A stretch of 64,000 bases of DNA from Vreelandella neptunia (GCF_000712975.1 NZ_JHQL01000001.1:786625-850624), one strand, 5' to 3'; shown: positions 22,301-32,959, counted from the first letter of the stretch. Translations and numbers: made by a program. Notes: a model not told the origin generated them from the letters alone.

Positions 22301-22787
22301 TATGGCCTTCCAGGTATCGTCACGGATTGATTCGCGTACCATTCTGGATCAGGGTGGCGCAGAGAGCCTGCTTGGCCATGGCGATATGCTGTACTTACCC
22401 GCTGGCTCAGGGCCGCCTAACCGGATACATGGTGCTTTTGTAGACGATGACGAAGTGCATCGGGTCGTAGATGATTGGAAACGACGTGGTGCGCCTGAGT
22501 ACATCGAAGAAATTCTGTCAGGTGGTGTGACTGCAGATGCGCTGGCGGGTCTTGAGGCTGAGGGCGTAGATGGTGATGATGCAGAGCAGGATGCGCTTTA
22601 CGATGAAGCCGTTCAGTTCGTTACTGAAACGCGCAAAGCTTCTATTTCTGCCGTGCAACGTCGCTTTAAAATCGGCTATAACCGCGCTGCACGCTTGGTA
22701 GAAGCAATGGAAAGTGCTGGCGTGGTTACTTCTATGGGGTCTAACGGTGCCCGCGAAGTGCTGGCGCCGCCACCGATAGGCCACTGA
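19383..22787 (+). CDS. ftsK: DNA translocase FtsK
   Basis: Divisome protein that pumps DNA toward the dif site and activates XerCD. 1134 residues. TTG start, supported by AGGGAG 6 bp upstream (19371-19376). Membrane segments lie at about 45-200. A low-complexity acidic/Pro/Ser linker runs about 240-640, with a [16 protein letters not shown] run coded by a 12-bp DNA repeat (20523-20558). The motor has Walker A GTTGSGKS near 788-795 and Walker [12 protein letters not shown]. The C-terminal gamma winged helix ([20 protein letters not shown]) reads KOPS. Upstream of lolA as in E. coli. Confidence 0.97.
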   Translation: MKVNKAVDKRTQRNSRQPSSKATTGRVTAAKEKARRFGLRLQGAAREGVVVVLLALCVFLLLALFSYDPADPGWSYQGPETDVQNWMGPVGAWLADVLYSLLGASALWWPGMFGYAAWWLMRSRQVRFEIDPVAIAVHSAGLVLLMFGTTMLGALHFYHPDSLLPYASGGILGEGLVNTLKPLVSSGGVGLISAALILIGFPLFSGMSWLQVADELGRRLCKVGGWFSARRAKGREKRAQRAAVRAAAKAASQKVKEKPLTEFKTTKQESNTQRSNLEDEHRQPEPARENRQTRREPSFSATTDTSIPWEAAAFSGALPAQAMPKREQPTPDINASQDISVEAGQSSAFAEVQPSAKTDTKKEPVAEHRAESNGDHKDEKDLEKDLEKEVEKEKEIERTLARPDSAPREDAFAVRINDEDSEPTPSIPLSTQESEPEREPSEPAFKEPAFDELADQQPASRPAPGLPGEEELSLHSPSDVSGDDTEHQSPPMSQSAHEIQQRDASTPQWNDDHECDDIAPVSTRLPEREQAPAITPPGDDVRPSPSVEPRSERVPEVVPEPVWNDEEDDDAPSAVTPASTATRREPTLSAQSPEAGSPGLRASEEKEPDSTPTLWTVEHLQSQRPAFETLDEPEGDVPSLQLLTPPEPHEPNYTEQQLADMAELLEVRLREYGVKAEVVDTWPGPVITRFEIKPAAGVKVSKISNLAKDLARSLMVKSVRVVEVIPGRPTVGIEIPNPHRAMIRLREVIDSDRYQQESSPLTMALGQDIGGGPVVANLGKMPHLLVAGTTGSGKSVGVNAMLISMLLKATPDELKLIMVDPKMLELSVYDGIPHLLAPVVTDMKEAANSLRWCVAEMERRYKLMAAMGVRNIAGFNGRLDEAKNAGAQVADPLWEPQPWEMHQTPPILEKLPYIVVVIDEFADMFMIVGKKVEELIARLAQKARAAGIHLILATQRPSVDVVTGLIKANIPSRMAFQVSSRIDSRTILDQGGAESLLGHGDMLYLPAGSGPPNRIHGAFVDDDEVHRVVDDWKRRGAPEYIEEILSGGVTADALAGLEAEGVDGDDAEQDALYDEAVQFVTETRKASISAVQRRFKIGYNRAARLVEAMESAGVVTSMGSNGAREVLAPPPIGH

Positions 22788-22843
22788 CTTATCTTTTAAC
22801 AAGTGTCTGGCGTTTGCTTCAATAATGCAATAAGCGTGAAAAT

Positions 22844-22875
22844 CGCGCCGTAGGTGAAACCCTGCGGCGCGTTTT
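22844..22875 (+). terminator. Terminator of ftsK
   Basis: 11-bp stem (CGCGCCGTAGG / CCTGCGGCGCG, one wobble) with a 6-nt loop, then TTTT. Confidence 0.7.
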
Positions 22876-22955
22876 GCGTCTGAGAGGCTACACGGATCGT
22901 CTTCACGCTCCTTGCCTCGTCCGCTATCCGGCAATGACTGCCTAGGGAGAAAATA

Positions 22956-23609
22956 ATGCGCGATACCCATATTCGACGCTCATCATCGTTAGCGTTAGCA
23001 GCCAGCGCGCTAGGGCTAGCCTTTGCAGCGCCTATGGCGTGGGCCAATGACGCCGCAGAGCGTCTTACTGAGCGGCTTGACCCGCTAGAAAACTATCAAG
23101 CGACGTTTGAACAGCAGATTTTAGACGGTGGTGGCGAGCGCTTACAAAGCGCCCGTGGGGAAATGTGGCTCTCGCGTCCTGGCATGCTGCGCTGGGAAGT
23201 GGAAGCGCCTTACTCCCAAGTGGTAGTTTCTGATGGAGAAGATGTTTATCTTTACGATCCGGATCTTGAGCAGGTCACCGTTCAAGCGATGGATGACCGA
23301 GTCACACATACCCCAGCGCTGTTGCTTTCAGGCAGTGCAAACGATCTAACTGCTAGCTATGACGTATTTCATGAACAGCAGGACGGTGACGACGTGTTTA
23401 CGCTGATTCCTATCTCAGCGGATACGCTATTTGAAGAGCTAAGCATGGTCTTTGACGATCAGACTTTAACTGAACTGTGGATGATGGATAGTACCGGCCA
23501 GCGTACTGCAATTACGTTCAGCGATATTACCCGTAACGGTAGTATTGACCGTAGCTTATTCAATTTTGATATTCCTGATGGCACTGATGTTATCCGTGAA
23601 GAGCTGTAA
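22956..23609 (+). CDS. lolA: Outer-membrane lipoprotein carrier protein LolA
   Basis: Periplasmic chaperone that carries lipoproteins from LolCDE to LolB. 217 residues with a signal peptide ending PMAWA before NDAAE. LolA landmarks: LENYQATFEQQILDGGG, EMWLSRPGMLRWEVEAPYSQ, and VVSDGEDVYLYDPDLEQVT. Own ribosome site GGGAG. Lies between ftsK and rarA, as in E. coli, but rarA is inverted here. Confidence 0.95.
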   Translation: MRDTHIRRSSSLALAASALGLAFAAPMAWANDAAERLTERLDPLENYQATFEQQILDGGGERLQSARGEMWLSRPGMLRWEVEAPYSQVVVSDGEDVYLYDPDLEQVTVQAMDDRVTHTPALLLSGSANDLTASYDVFHEQQDGDDVFTLIPISADTLFEELSMVFDDQTLTELWMMDSTGQRTAITFSDITRNGSIDRSLFNFDIPDGTDVIREEL

Positions 23610-23671
23610 AAAAAGCTGTGAGAAAAGTAATACACTGCTTGCAATAATGTACTCTGCACAATGATTGGACC

Positions 23672-23689
23672 AGGCACCCTAGGGTGCCT
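23672..23689. terminator. Palindrome between lolA and rarA
   Basis: Perfect 18-bp palindrome AGGCACCCT / AGGGTGCCT that overlaps the last codons and stop of rarA. It lies between convergent genes and probably acts as a transcription barrier, but there is no T run and no loop, so intrinsic termination is uncertain. Confidence 0.4.
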
Positions 23690-25022
23690 GATCAGCTTCC
23701 TGATCACGCTGTTCCCGCCACGCCATTATCTCGCCAAAGCGCTTTTCTTGACCAAATTCGCTCGGTTCATAAAAGCGCATTTTGGGCAATTCGTCTGGCC
23801 AACAGTCATGGGCGCTGCCAGCAGGATAGCCATAGGGTTCGTTATGCGCGTAGCGGTACCCTTGGCCGTGCCCCAACTGCTCCATCAATTTGGTCGGGGC
23901 GTTACGAAGGTAGTTGGGAACTTCCAGTTGGGGTTGCTGCTGCACAAACTGCTGTGCAGCCTTCCAGGCACGGTCAATACGATTGCTTTTTGGCGCAACC
24001 GCTAGATGAACGGCGGCGTGGGCAATCGCACGCTGGCCCTCGTAGTCGCCTAAACGTAAATAGGCATCCCAAGCAGCAATGACCAGGGGCAGTGCTCGTG
24101 GGTCAGCATTTCCTACATCTTCTGAGGCAATCGCCGTTAAGCGGCGCACAATATCAAGCGGGTCGCCGCCGCCCTGTAAAAAACGTGCCATGTAAAGTAG
24201 CGCTGAATCAGGACGTGATGAACGAATCGATTTATGAATTGCTGATAATAAATCGTAATAAGCATCACCCTGCTTATCAAAGGCGCTTGATTGATGACCT
24301 ACAACATCGGCTAATACCGCTTTATGTAGTACCTCTTTATCACCATGTTGCACAGTAAAGTCACAAGCCGTTTCTAGCAGTCCCAGCGCGCGACGTGCGT
24401 CGCCTGCACTAGCATGAGCAAGCGCCTCTAATACTCCCTCTTCCACCTCAATGCTGCGTTTTCCTAGCCCATGCTCCGGGTCGTTTAACGCCTGGGATAG
24501 CACCTGGATAAGTTCGTCATGGCTCAGTGGTTTAAGTACATAGACCCGAGCCCGGGAGAGTAGCGCCGAGTTAACTTCAAAAGAGGGGTTTTCTGTCGTT
24601 GCGCCGATCAATGTTAGCAGGCCAGACTCCACATGGGGCAGCAACGCGTCTTGTTGACTCTTGTTTAGACGGTGGATTTCATCTAAGAATAGAAGTGTAG
24701 GCGATGTGCGTTGTTGGGCTCGCTCTACTGCTGAACGAATTTCTTTCACGCCGGCCATGACAGCACTTAAATGCTCAAGATGAGCGCCAGAAGCACGTGC
24801 TAGTAACTCTGCTAGCGTGGTTTTCCCCACGCCGGGTGGCCCCCATAAAATCATTGAGCGTACGACCCCGGATTCTGCCATTCGACGTAGGGGTTTTTCA
24901 GGCCCCACTAATGCCTGCTGGCCGACAAAATCGTCAAGGGTCAGTGGGCGCATACGGTAGGCAAGGGGAGCTTCTTCACCCACAGTGGTCGCAGTAGAGG
25001 GCGTGCGGTCAAACAAATCCAT
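23679..25022 (-). CDS. rarA: Replication-associated recombination protein A
   Basis: AAA+ clamp-loader-like ATPase (MgsA, WRNIP1 relative) that acts at stalled forks. 447 residues from the ATG at 25020-25022 (MDLFDRTPS); nine extra upstream codons are unlikely. [14 protein letters not shown] at the start, Walker [13 protein letters not shown], Walker [12 protein letters not shown], sensor [10 protein letters not shown], and the C-terminal tetramerisation region with GYRYAHNEP. Convergent with lolA. Confidence 0.96.
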   Translation of the reverse strand: MDLFDRTPSTATTVGEEAPLAYRMRPLTLDDFVGQQALVGPEKPLRRMAESGVVRSMILWGPPGVGKTTLAELLARASGAHLEHLSAVMAGVKEIRSAVERAQQRTSPTLLFLDEIHRLNKSQQDALLPHVESGLLTLIGATTENPSFEVNSALLSRARVYVLKPLSHDELIQVLSQALNDPEHGLGKRSIEVEEGVLEALAHASAGDARRALGLLETACDFTVQHGDKEVLHKAVLADVVGHQSSAFDKQGDAYYDLLSAIHKSIRSSRPDSALLYMARFLQGGGDPLDIVRRLTAIASEDVGNADPRALPLVIAAWDAYLRLGDYEGQRAIAHAAVHLAVAPKSNRIDRAWKAAQQFVQQQPQLEVPNYLRNAPTKLMEQLGHGQGYRYAHNEPYGYPAGSAHDCWPDELPKMRFYEPSEFGQEKRFGEIMAWREQRDQEADQAP

Positions 25023-25292
25023 ATAAACGTTCCCTAATAAACAAACCACCTAAACTTCCAGCGTAAGTGTCGTTGTTGAACAACCAACGATTCACACGTA
25101 TCTGTGGTAAATAATGTAACGTCAGGCTACCTTTGGGCATAACCGATTGATAATCGTCTGCTTGCCTTGGTGATGGCAAAGGGCGCATGGTAAAGATTAA
25201 CACCAGTGTAGTTGAACCCAGCTCATGCTCACGTGCCTAAGCGTTGGTAAGGTATGGGCGAAAGGTAAGGCACTTACAAAGGAGACGGCAAG

Positions 25293-25838
25293 ATGTTAAA
25301 CCAACTGCGTCTAGATCATGCCAACATGGCGCGAATGCTCCATGTGTTACAGCTTAAACACAAAACGCTAGCGAGCGGTGAGCGTCCCGATTTTCAGCTG
25401 ATGCGGGAAGTAGTGGACTACATTTTGTCCTATATGGATGGCTTTGCGTCACCGCTGGAAAAAATTTGCGTTGAGCGCCTGCAGGAGCAAGCGCCAGAAC
25501 ACCTTCCATTGATGGAGCAAATGGCCAGCGACTATCGTAAATTAAAGCCGCGCCTTTCCCGCTTATCCGATGATATCGACATGATCTTAATGGATAACGT
25601 GTTGCCAATGGATCGCTTTGCTGAGGCGTTGAAAGCGTATCTTGATGCACACCGTGCCTACCTCCGTCATGAAAGAGAGGGGCTGTTCCCTCTGATTGAC
25701 AAACATTTTAGCGAAGAGGATATGGAAGAATTGCGTCAAGCATTGCCCGAGGGTGCCGAAAAGGAATTAGAGCGCTTACAGCAAGCCTACCCAGAGCTAT
25801 ATGCCGAATTACGGGGTGCTGAAGTGCCATCGTTATAG
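25293..25838 (+). CDS. Hemerythrin-like (HHE domain) protein with altered metal ligands
   Basis: 181-residue four-helix protein of the hemerythrin/HHE cation-binding group. Helix 1 has LDHANMARML with H9. Helix 4 region has AYLRHEREGLFPL with H126. Where bacterial relatives usually have FHHP, this protein reads FASP (residues 51-54), and the following EHxxL-type His also seems replaced. The di-iron site is therefore probably incomplete. A GGAGAC site precedes the ATG. Alone between rarA and murI, with its own terminator. Function unknown; iron, oxygen or redox sensing is the family theme. Confidence 0.75.
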   Translation: MLNQLRLDHANMARMLHVLQLKHKTLASGERPDFQLMREVVDYILSYMDGFASPLEKICVERLQEQAPEHLPLMEQMASDYRKLKPRLSRLSDDIDMILMDNVLPMDRFAEALKAYLDAHRAYLRHEREGLFPLIDKHFSEEDMEELRQALPEGAEKELERLQQAYPELYAELRGAEVPSL

Positions 25839-25863
25839 CGTGTAAGGCAAACAGTCAAAGTGG

Positions 25864-25895
25864 AACGGGGCATGCTAAACTAGCGCCCCGTTTTT
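25864..25895 (+). terminator. Terminator after the hemerythrin-like gene
   Basis: Stem AACGGGGC / GCCCCGTT with a 13-nt loop, followed by T5. Confidence 0.8.
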
Positions 25896-25950
25896 ATTGG
25901 CGGTTTGAGAGGTTAGACGTGCCTATAGCATATGAAATGGGTAAACAGTG

Positions 25951-26748
25951 ATGTTGGGACCTGTACTGCTGTTTGATTCAGGTGTGGGCGGGCTTTCCGT
26001 TGCTCAGGCGCTTCGCCGACACTACCCCCATTTAGCAATGTGTTATGCCTGTGATAACGCTTGGCTGCCTTACGGTCTTCGCGATGATGTGACGCTTTCT
26101 AAACGTATTGTGGCGGTGTGCAAAGCAGCGGTAGACGCCTGCCAGGCAAGTGTCTTGGTGGTTGCTTGTAATACTGCCAGTACGTTGGCGTTAGAGGGGT
26201 TGCGAAAAACGCTGGATATTCCGGTTGTTGGTACGGTGCCTGCGATCAAGCCTGCCGCGCTAAGTAGTCAAACGCGTCATATCGGGTTGCTCGCCACAAC
26301 GGCGACCGTCAACAGGCCGTATACTCAGGCGTTGATTAACAGCTTCGCAAGTGACTGCTTAGTCACTAAGGTGGCGGCAGATGCGCTGGTTACGGAAGCA
26401 GAAGCGTGGCTATCAGAGGCGCCGATAAATGAGCAGCGATTAAACCAAGCACTGATGCCTTTATGGCAAGCTACCCAGGCTAACCCAGCGCTCGATACTG
26501 TGGTGCTGGGCTGCACTCATTTCCCGTTGTTGAAGCCCAAGTTAATTAGCCTGTCGCCGGTACCGCTGGTGTGGGTAGACTCTGGCGACGCCATTGCCCG
26601 TCGAGTAGGCCAAGTGGCAACTATTTTAGATAACCACACCCACGATGGGCGTTGCTTTACAACAGCGCCAGCAGAGCAGCTTACTAACGGACTGGCACGC
26701 TTTGGCTTTCAAGCGCCACAACGATTAACAATTCCTAATGTAGTGTAG
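25951..26748 (+). CDS. murI: Glutamate racemase
   Basis: Makes D-glutamate for peptidoglycan. 265 residues from the ATG at 25951 (a GTG at 25948 is the codon before). FDSGVGGLSV at the start, first catalytic Cys in VACNTAST, second in LGCTHFPLLKP. Cytoplasmic. Upstream of trmA by 57 bp; the two could share a transcript, although trmA has its own strong ribosome site. Confidence 0.95.
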   Translation: MLGPVLLFDSGVGGLSVAQALRRHYPHLAMCYACDNAWLPYGLRDDVTLSKRIVAVCKAAVDACQASVLVVACNTASTLALEGLRKTLDIPVVGTVPAIKPAALSSQTRHIGLLATTATVNRPYTQALINSFASDCLVTKVAADALVTEAEAWLSEAPINEQRLNQALMPLWQATQANPALDTVVLGCTHFPLLKPKLISLSPVPLVWVDSGDAIARRVGQVATILDNHTHDGRCFTTAPAEQLTNGLARFGFQAPQRLTIPNVV

Positions 26749-26805
26749 TCACCCTGTTAGATTGTTTATTTTTATTCATGTTATTGACTTCAAAGAGGAG
26801 CCACC

Positions 26806-27921
26806 TTGGCGATCCCCACTGTAGAACCCGAACGTTATGCTGAACAGCTTGCTGAAAAGCAAGCCTACGTGGAGAAGACCTTTGCGGCGTTCACCACACC
26901 TACGCTTGAAGTTTACCCTTCGCCGCCCAGTCACTACCGGCAGCGCTGTGAGTTTCGCATCTGGCATGAAGATGATGACCTTTTTTACGCTATGTTTGAG
27001 GTCGATCCGGACAATCCCAAAAGTAAGCGGGTTGTGCGCTTGGATCAGTTTCCTGTCGCCAGTGAGCATATCAATGCGCTGATGCCGCGTCTGCGAGAAG
27101 CGTTTCTTGCCAGCGATGAACTTCGCCGCCGCTTATTTCAGGTTGAGTTTTTAACCACATTGTCTGGTGAGGCGTTGGTCACGCTGATTTACCATCGCCC
27201 ACTAAGTGATACCTGGGAAGCTGAGGCCCGCGCACTGGAAGAAGCGCTTGGCATCATGATTATTGGTCGTTCTCGCAAACAGCGCCTAGTGCTAACCCGT
27301 GATCACGTGTGGGAACGCTTAACCGTTGATGGCCGCGAGCTGGTTTACCAGCAGGTCGAAAACAGCTTTACTCAGCCAAACGCGCATATCTGCCAGACCA
27401 TGCTTAGCTGGGCCAGAGAGGCTACCGCCGGACGACAAGATGAAGACCTGGTGGAGCTTTACTGTGGTAACGGTAATTTTACCATTGCGTTAGCAGAGAA
27501 CTTCCGACGCGTACTGGCAACGGAAATTTCCCGCACCTCGGTAGCCAGTGCTAACGTCAACCTGGAGGCTAACGGCGTGACCAATGCCCAGGTGGCAAGA
27601 ATGTCCGCTGAGGAGTTCGCGCTGGCGCTAAAAGGCGAGAAAACAGGCCGCCGAGTGACGGAGATGGCGTTGGATGCGTATGAGTTTTCAACCGTACTAG
27701 TCGACCCACCAAGAGCGGGACTGGACGCGGAAAGTTGCCATCAAATCAGCGAATACGCCCAAATCGTCTATATTTCATGCAATCCAGCGACGCTTGCTGA
27801 AAACTTAACCATACTGACTAAAACACACCATATTGAACGGTTTGCGTTATTTGATCAGTTTCCGTTCACAGAACATTGTGAATGCGGTGTATTACTCACG
27901 CGCAAAAACAGTGGGCAATAA
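26806..27921 (+). CDS. trmA: tRNA (uracil-5-)-methyltransferase TrmA
   Basis: SAM-dependent enzyme making m5U54 (T) in the T-loop of tRNAs. 371 residues. The start is TTG at 26806 with GAGGAG 5 bp upstream, and the start AIPTVEPERYAEQLAEK aligns with TrmA. Motifs: VELYCGNGNFTIAL (SAM), VDPPRAGLD, catalytic Cys in VYISCNPATLA, and the end FDQFPFTEHCECGVLL. No TRAM or iron-sulfur cluster region is seen, which fits TrmA rather than RlmD. Confidence 0.96.
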   Translation: MAIPTVEPERYAEQLAEKQAYVEKTFAAFTTPTLEVYPSPPSHYRQRCEFRIWHEDDDLFYAMFEVDPDNPKSKRVVRLDQFPVASEHINALMPRLREAFLASDELRRRLFQVEFLTTLSGEALVTLIYHRPLSDTWEAEARALEEALGIMIIGRSRKQRLVLTRDHVWERLTVDGRELVYQQVENSFTQPNAHICQTMLSWAREATAGRQDEDLVELYCGNGNFTIALAENFRRVLATEISRTSVASANVNLEANGVTNAQVARMSAEEFALALKGEKTGRRVTEMALDAYEFSTVLVDPPRAGLDAESCHQISEYAQIVYISCNPATLAENLTILTKTHHIERFALFDQFPFTEHCECGVLLTRKNSGQ

Positions 27922-28091
27922 AAGCTTGTCAATAGTACTTATGATGCACAAGCGGCATACACCATGAATAACCTGTCAGATGGTTAGGGGGACGAGCATC
28001 GGTAGCGTAAGCTAATGGATAGTTTGGCCTAAAGGCCTATTGTCCTTCGTTTTTTGGCCTAAATAGTGGCCCCAGGCAGTCGAGGTGATGG

Positions 28092-31000
28092 ATGCATTAC
28101 GTTGCGATCGAAGAGAGTCGGCGAGACCTTTTAAAGCAGCTACAAGAGCGATTGGATGCGCGACTGGAGCCGGAGCGCTCAGCAGAGATTGAAGCGTTTG
28201 CTCGCCATTTTTATGCCACCGTTCCCGTGGAAGATTTGGTAGATCGACGCTTAGACGACCTGTATGGGGCCACACTATCGATTTGGCAGTTTCTGCAGCA
28301 CCATGACTTAAAAAGTCCCAAAGTACGCATCTTTAACCCTGACTTTGAAGAGCATGGCTGGCAGTCAACTCACACCTTTGTTGCTGTTTTACACGAAGAC
28401 ATGCCATTTCTGGTTGATTCGGTTCGAATCGAACTCAATCGTCGTGGCCTAACGGTTCACGCTATTCAAAATGCCGTCTTCGCTGTCGCTCGTGATGATC
28501 AGCACCAGCTCAAAAAACTCGCTTCACCAAGAGATGAAAACGCGCCTGAAGCGCGCGAATCATTGATGGTCATTGAAGTTGATCGCCATTCTGATGCTGA
28601 GTCATTGACCAAGATCGAGCATAACCTTCACGAAGTATTGCGTGATGTGAGAACGGCGGTTAGTGACTTTGATGGCATGTGTGGACAAATTACTGAGGCT
28701 ATTCAAGAGCTAGAGAAAAACTGTCCGCCGCAAATTGACCCTGATGATCATGAAGAAGCTATTGCGTTTTTAGAGTGGTTACTTAAAGACAACTTTACCT
28801 TCCTGGGTTATGACGAGTATCTGCTAGAAGGCAAAGAGCTGCAGCGTGACCCCAACAGTGTGTTAGGTGTTTTCCGCCTTGACCAGCCACGCTACCGTGA
28901 GCGTATCCGCACTGAAGAAGGCATTGGTGAGAATGACGATTACGTGCTAGTGCCTCAGCTACTGTCGTTTGCTAAAAGCGCGCATCACTCCCGGGTGCAT
29001 CGCCCCACGTATCCTGATTACATTACCGTCGACCGCTATGACGATGACGGCAATGTGATTGGCGAGCGGCGCTTCTTTGGCTTGTTCACTGCCACGGTTT
29101 ATAACGAATCGCCACGTAATATTCCGCTGCTGCGTCGCAAGTTAAAAGCCGTGATGGATATTGCTGGATTTAACCCTCAGGGGCACAACGGCAAACAGCT
29201 GCTGCAAGTGTTGGAAGTGTATCCTCGTGATGACCTGTTCCAGATCAGCACGGAATCCTTGGCCAGCACTGCGCTTGGTATCCTCAATATTCGTGAACGC
29301 CGCCAGGTGCGCTTATTTATTCGCGCGGACGTCAGCGGTAAGTTTTACTCTTGCTTAGTATTTGTACCAAGAGACGTTTTCTCTACTGACCTGCGTCAGC
29401 GTATACAAGCAATGCTGTGTGATGAGTTAGACGCTCGCTTTGGTGATTTCAATACCTACTTGTCAGAGTCGGTGCTAGCTCGTATTCAGCTTATTCTGCG
29501 CTTTAATGGGGAAGGGCCAAGCCAATACGATCTTAAGCGCTTAGAGAGCAAAGTGGCACGTTTGGCGCGCAGCTGGCGCGATGAGCTTCAAGAAGCAATG
29601 ATAGAAGGCTTTGGTGAAGAGCGCGCTAATCACCAAATGGACCATTTCCATAATGCCTTCTCGGCCAGTTATCGAGAAGATTTCAATGCTCGCACCGCGG
29701 TGTTTGATGTTCAGCATTTACTGACCCTAGATAGTGGTGATGACCTCTCGCTGTCGCTTTATCGCCCCCTGGAAGAGCAAGCAGGTGGCATGAACCTTAA
29801 GCTTTTCCATCGTGAAACACAGATTCCGCTGTCTGACGTGCTACCAATGATGGAAAACTTGGGACTGCGCGTTATTGGTGAACGTCCCTACGACATTAAT
29901 GCCCCGCAGCAACGTTACTGGATTCATGATTTCGAGCTAGAGCATAGTCGTGAAGGTGTGAATTTAAGCGAAATGCGTGACACCTTCAGCGAAGCATTTA
30001 AGCGAATATGGGCAGGAGAGGCCGATAACGACGCCTTTAACCGTCTGATTATTGGTGCTGGTCTTGATTGGCGCGAAGTGGCCATGCTGCGCGGTTACGC
30101 CCGTTACCTTAAGCAAATTCGCTTTGGTATGTCGCAGGACTATATCGCAGCCACTTTGGCTAGTTACCCGGCTATTACCCAAGCGCTCGTTGAGCTTTTC
30201 CGGCTACGTTTCGATCCCGCGCGTCAGCCAAGCAGTTTAGATGACTGCCTTGCGCGCTTAAACGAGCACCTAGAAGGTGTTGCTAGCCTAAACGACGATC
30301 AGTTGCTGCGCCGTTTTATGGAGCTTATTCAAGCGACCTTGCGCACTAACTATTACCAGAAAGCTGATGGCGGTCGTTTCAAAGATTACATCGCCTATAA
30401 ATTGGAGCCGTCGAAAGTCACCGGCATGCCCAAGCCTCGCCCGGCGTTTGAGATCTTTGTTTGCTCGCCACGTGTAGAAGGTGTCCACCTGCGTGGCGGC
30501 AAAGTAGCTCGCGGTGGCTTACGTTGGTCAGATCGTCACGAAGACTTCCGCACCGAAGTGCTAGGCCTAGTGAAAGCCCAGCAGGTGAAAAACGCAGTCA
30601 TCGTGCCGGTGGGTGCTAAAGGCGGCTTCGTATGCAAACGCATGCCAGAAAATGCTGATCGTGAAACCCAACAGAAAGAAGGCATCGCTTGTTACAAAAT
30701 CTTTATTCGCGCACTGCTGGATGTCACTGACAACCTGGTGGGTGGAGAGGTTGTGCCACCGCAAAATGTGGTGCGCCATGATGGCGACGATAGCTACCTC
30801 GTGGTAGCTGCCGATAAAGGGACCGCAACTTTCTCGGACATCGCAAACGAGATATCCATAGAGTATGGCCACTGGCTCGGTGATGCTTTTGCCTCTGGCG
30901 GTGCTAACGGTTACGACCACAAGAAAATGGCGATTACCGCGCGTGGTGCCTGGGAGTCCGTCAAGCGTCATTTCAAAAATCTCGACGTAAACACCCAGCA

Positions 31001-32915
31001 AGATTTGTTCACTGTGGTTGGCATTGGCGATATGGCTGGCGACGTTTTCGGCAACGGTATGTTGTTGTCGGACAAAATCCAGCTAGTAGGCGCATTCAAC
31101 CATCTGCATATTTTTGTCGATCCAAACCCTGACGCAGAAGCTGCCTTCGCTGAGCGTAAGCGTATGTTTAACCTCCCTCGCTCCAGCTGGGAAGACTACA
31201 GTGCTGAACTGATCTCCCAGGGTGGCGGTGTCTTTAGCCGCAGTGCTAAATCCATTCCAATATCTCCGGAAATGCAGCAGGTGTTTGGTATCGAAGAGAC
31301 GCGCCTTTCACCCAATGACCTGATCCGTGCCATGCTGATGGCTAAGGTCGATCTGTTGTGGAATGGTGGTATCGGTACCTATGTGAAGAGCTCCGATGAA
31401 ACCGACGCAGACGTAGGTGACAAAGCCAATGACGCGCTGCGCATTAATGGCGCCGAGTTGAACTGCCGCGTTGTTGGTGAGGGCGGCAACTTGGGCTTGA
31501 CCCAGCGTGGTCGTATGGAAGCGGCTGCAAAAGGGGTGCGCGTTTATACTGACTTTATCGATAATGCCGGTGGCGTTAACTGTTCTGACCATGAGGTCAA
31601 TATCAAGATATTGATCGATGAAGTGGTTAAACGTGGCGATATGACCGACAAGCAGCGTAATCAGCTGTTAGCCGATATGACCGAAGAAGTCGCCAACCTG
31701 GTAATTCTCGATAACTATCGTCAAACCCAAGCGCTGGATCTGTCAGAAATACTGTCTCACCAAGGCATGGGGCCATACCGTCGCTTTATTAGTGAGCTTG
31801 AGTCAGCCGGCCAAATTGATCGTGAACTAGAATTTTTGCCTGCCGATGACGTGCTTAAAGAGCGTGCCAGTCACGACCAAGGCATGCGGCTGCCTGAGCT
31901 CTCGGTGCTGATTTCTTACGCTAAGAGCACTCTTAAAGGCGATCTGATCAACTCTGAGGTGCCGGATGATCTCTACATTCACCGTCACCTAGAGCGCTTG
32001 TTCCCTGACGTATTGACGCAGCGCTATCAGACAGAAATGTATGACCACCGCCTAAAGCGTGAAATAGTGGCTACTCAGGTAGCCAACGACTTAGTCGATC
32101 ATATGGGCATTGTGTTTGTTCGTCGCCTAATGGACTCAACTGGCGCAGGGCGTGCTGATATTGCTCGCGCTTATGTGGTCGCTCGAGATGCGTTTAACCT
32201 CACGTCTCTGTGGGAGCAAATCGAGGCGCTGGATAACCAAGTGCCGAACCGTGTTCAGTACTCGATGATGCTTGACCTAATGCGCATGATTCGCCGTGCA
32301 ACGCGCTGGTTCCTGCGTCAGCATTTGGGGCTGTCCACTCAAGATACAATTGAGTATTTCGGTCCTCGTCTTGCTCAACTGCAAGAAGGTATTGGTGAAC
32401 TGCTTAGCGGAGAAGAGCAGTCTGCATGGCGTAAGCGGTGTGACGAGCTGCTAGAGGCCGGGGTGCCGGAAGCGCTGGCCTCTACCGTAGCTGCGGCGCC
32501 CAGTCTCTACGCAGGTTTGGGAATTATTCACGCAGCGCGGGTTGCCAATGAGAAGCCTCAGCGTGTGGCTGAAGTATTCTATGAAATCGGTAGTCGTCTA
32601 GAGCTACCCTGGATGATCCAGCAGGTGACCCAGCTTGAAGTGCGCGATGCATGGCAGGCACAAGCGCGAGAAACCTTCCGTGATGACATTGACCGTCAGC
32701 AGCTTGCCCTAACCACCAGTGTCTTGAAGTTGGAAGCGGGTAGCCGCGACACCCAAGAGCGGGTCGCCCAGTGGCTTGAACAGCACGCAGAGCTACACCG
32801 TCGTTGGTGTCGTTTGATTGATGAAGTGCGCGGTGGTAGTGAAGTTGGCTTTGCACTATTTGCCGTTGCCGTGCGTGAATTGGTCGATCTTGCTGAAAGT
32901 GATAGCGAAGCGTAA
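28092..32915 (+). CDS. gdhB: NAD-specific glutamate dehydrogenase, large (180-kDa) type
   Basis: Deaminates glutamate to 2-oxoglutarate and ammonium, mainly catabolic. 1607 residues, typical of the Pseudomonas/Streptomyces L_180 class. An N-terminal half of about 700 residues holds ACT-like regulatory domains. The catalytic domain has GGLRWSDRHEDFRTEVLGL, the catalytic Lys region VGAKGGFVCK, and the nucleotide-binding part VGIGDMAGDVFGNGML. A long helical C-terminal domain follows. GAGG lies upstream of the ATG. Monocistronic with a strong terminator. In a halophile it affects the glutamate pool used in osmoadaptation (inference). Confidence 0.95.
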   Translation: MHYVAIEESRRDLLKQLQERLDARLEPERSAEIEAFARHFYATVPVEDLVDRRLDDLYGATLSIWQFLQHHDLKSPKVRIFNPDFEEHGWQSTHTFVAVLHEDMPFLVDSVRIELNRRGLTVHAIQNAVFAVARDDQHQLKKLASPRDENAPEARESLMVIEVDRHSDAESLTKIEHNLHEVLRDVRTAVSDFDGMCGQITEAIQELEKNCPPQIDPDDHEEAIAFLEWLLKDNFTFLGYDEYLLEGKELQRDPNSVLGVFRLDQPRYRERIRTEEGIGENDDYVLVPQLLSFAKSAHHSRVHRPTYPDYITVDRYDDDGNVIGERRFFGLFTATVYNESPRNIPLLRRKLKAVMDIAGFNPQGHNGKQLLQVLEVYPRDDLFQISTESLASTALGILNIRERRQVRLFIRADVSGKFYSCLVFVPRDVFSTDLRQRIQAMLCDELDARFGDFNTYLSESVLARIQLILRFNGEGPSQYDLKRLESKVARLARSWRDELQEAMIEGFGEERANHQMDHFHNAFSASYREDFNARTAVFDVQHLLTLDSGDDLSLSLYRPLEEQAGGMNLKLFHRETQIPLSDVLPMMENLGLRVIGERPYDINAPQQRYWIHDFELEHSREGVNLSEMRDTFSEAFKRIWAGEADNDAFNRLIIGAGLDWREVAMLRGYARYLKQIRFGMSQDYIAATLASYPAITQALVELFRLRFDPARQPSSLDDCLARLNEHLEGVASLNDDQLLRRFMELIQATLRTNYYQKADGGRFKDYIAYKLEPSKVTGMPKPRPAFEIFVCSPRVEGVHLRGGKVARGGLRWSDRHEDFRTEVLGLVKAQQVKNAVIVPVGAKGGFVCKRMPENADRETQQKEGIACYKIFIRALLDVTDNLVGGEVVPPQNVVRHDGDDSYLVVAADKGTATFSDIANEISIEYGHWLGDAFASGGANGYDHKKMAITARGAWESVKRHFKNLDVNTQQDLFTVVGIGDMAGDVFGNGMLLSDKIQLVGAFNHLHIFVDPNPDAEAAFAERKRMFNLPRSSWEDYSAELISQGGGVFSRSAKSIPISPEMQQVFGIEETRLSPNDLIRAMLMAKVDLLWNGGIGTYVKSSDETDADVGDKANDALRINGAELNCRVVGEGGNLGLTQRGRMEAAAKGVRVYTDFIDNAGGVNCSDHEVNIKILIDEVVKRGDMTDKQRNQLLADMTEEVANLVILDNYRQTQALDLSEILSHQGMGPYRRFISELESAGQIDRELEFLPADDVLKERASHDQGMRLPELSVLISYAKSTLKGDLINSEVPDDLYIHRHLERLFPDVLTQRYQTEMYDHRLKREIVATQVANDLVDHMGIVFVRRLMDSTGAGRADIARAYVVARDAFNLTSLWEQIEALDNQVPNRVQYSMMLDLMRMIRRATRWFLRQHLGLSTQDTIEYFGPRLAQLQEGIGELLSGEEQSAWRKRCDELLEAGVPEALASTVAAAPSLYAGLGIIHAARVANEKPQRVAEVFYEIGSRLELPWMIQQVTQLEVRDAWQAQARETFRDDIDRQQLALTTSVLKLEAGSRDTQERVAQWLEQHAELHRRWCRLIDEVRGGSEVGFALFAVAVRELVDLAESDSEA

Positions 32916-32959
32916 GTCACAAGCTCGCTATCCACTTGCTCGATGAGTAACACCACCTA

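Noticed and set aside
23672..23689. Perfect palindrome as an operator or integration site
   Set aside because: It lies between convergent gene ends and overlaps the rarA stop; a role at transcript ends is simpler.
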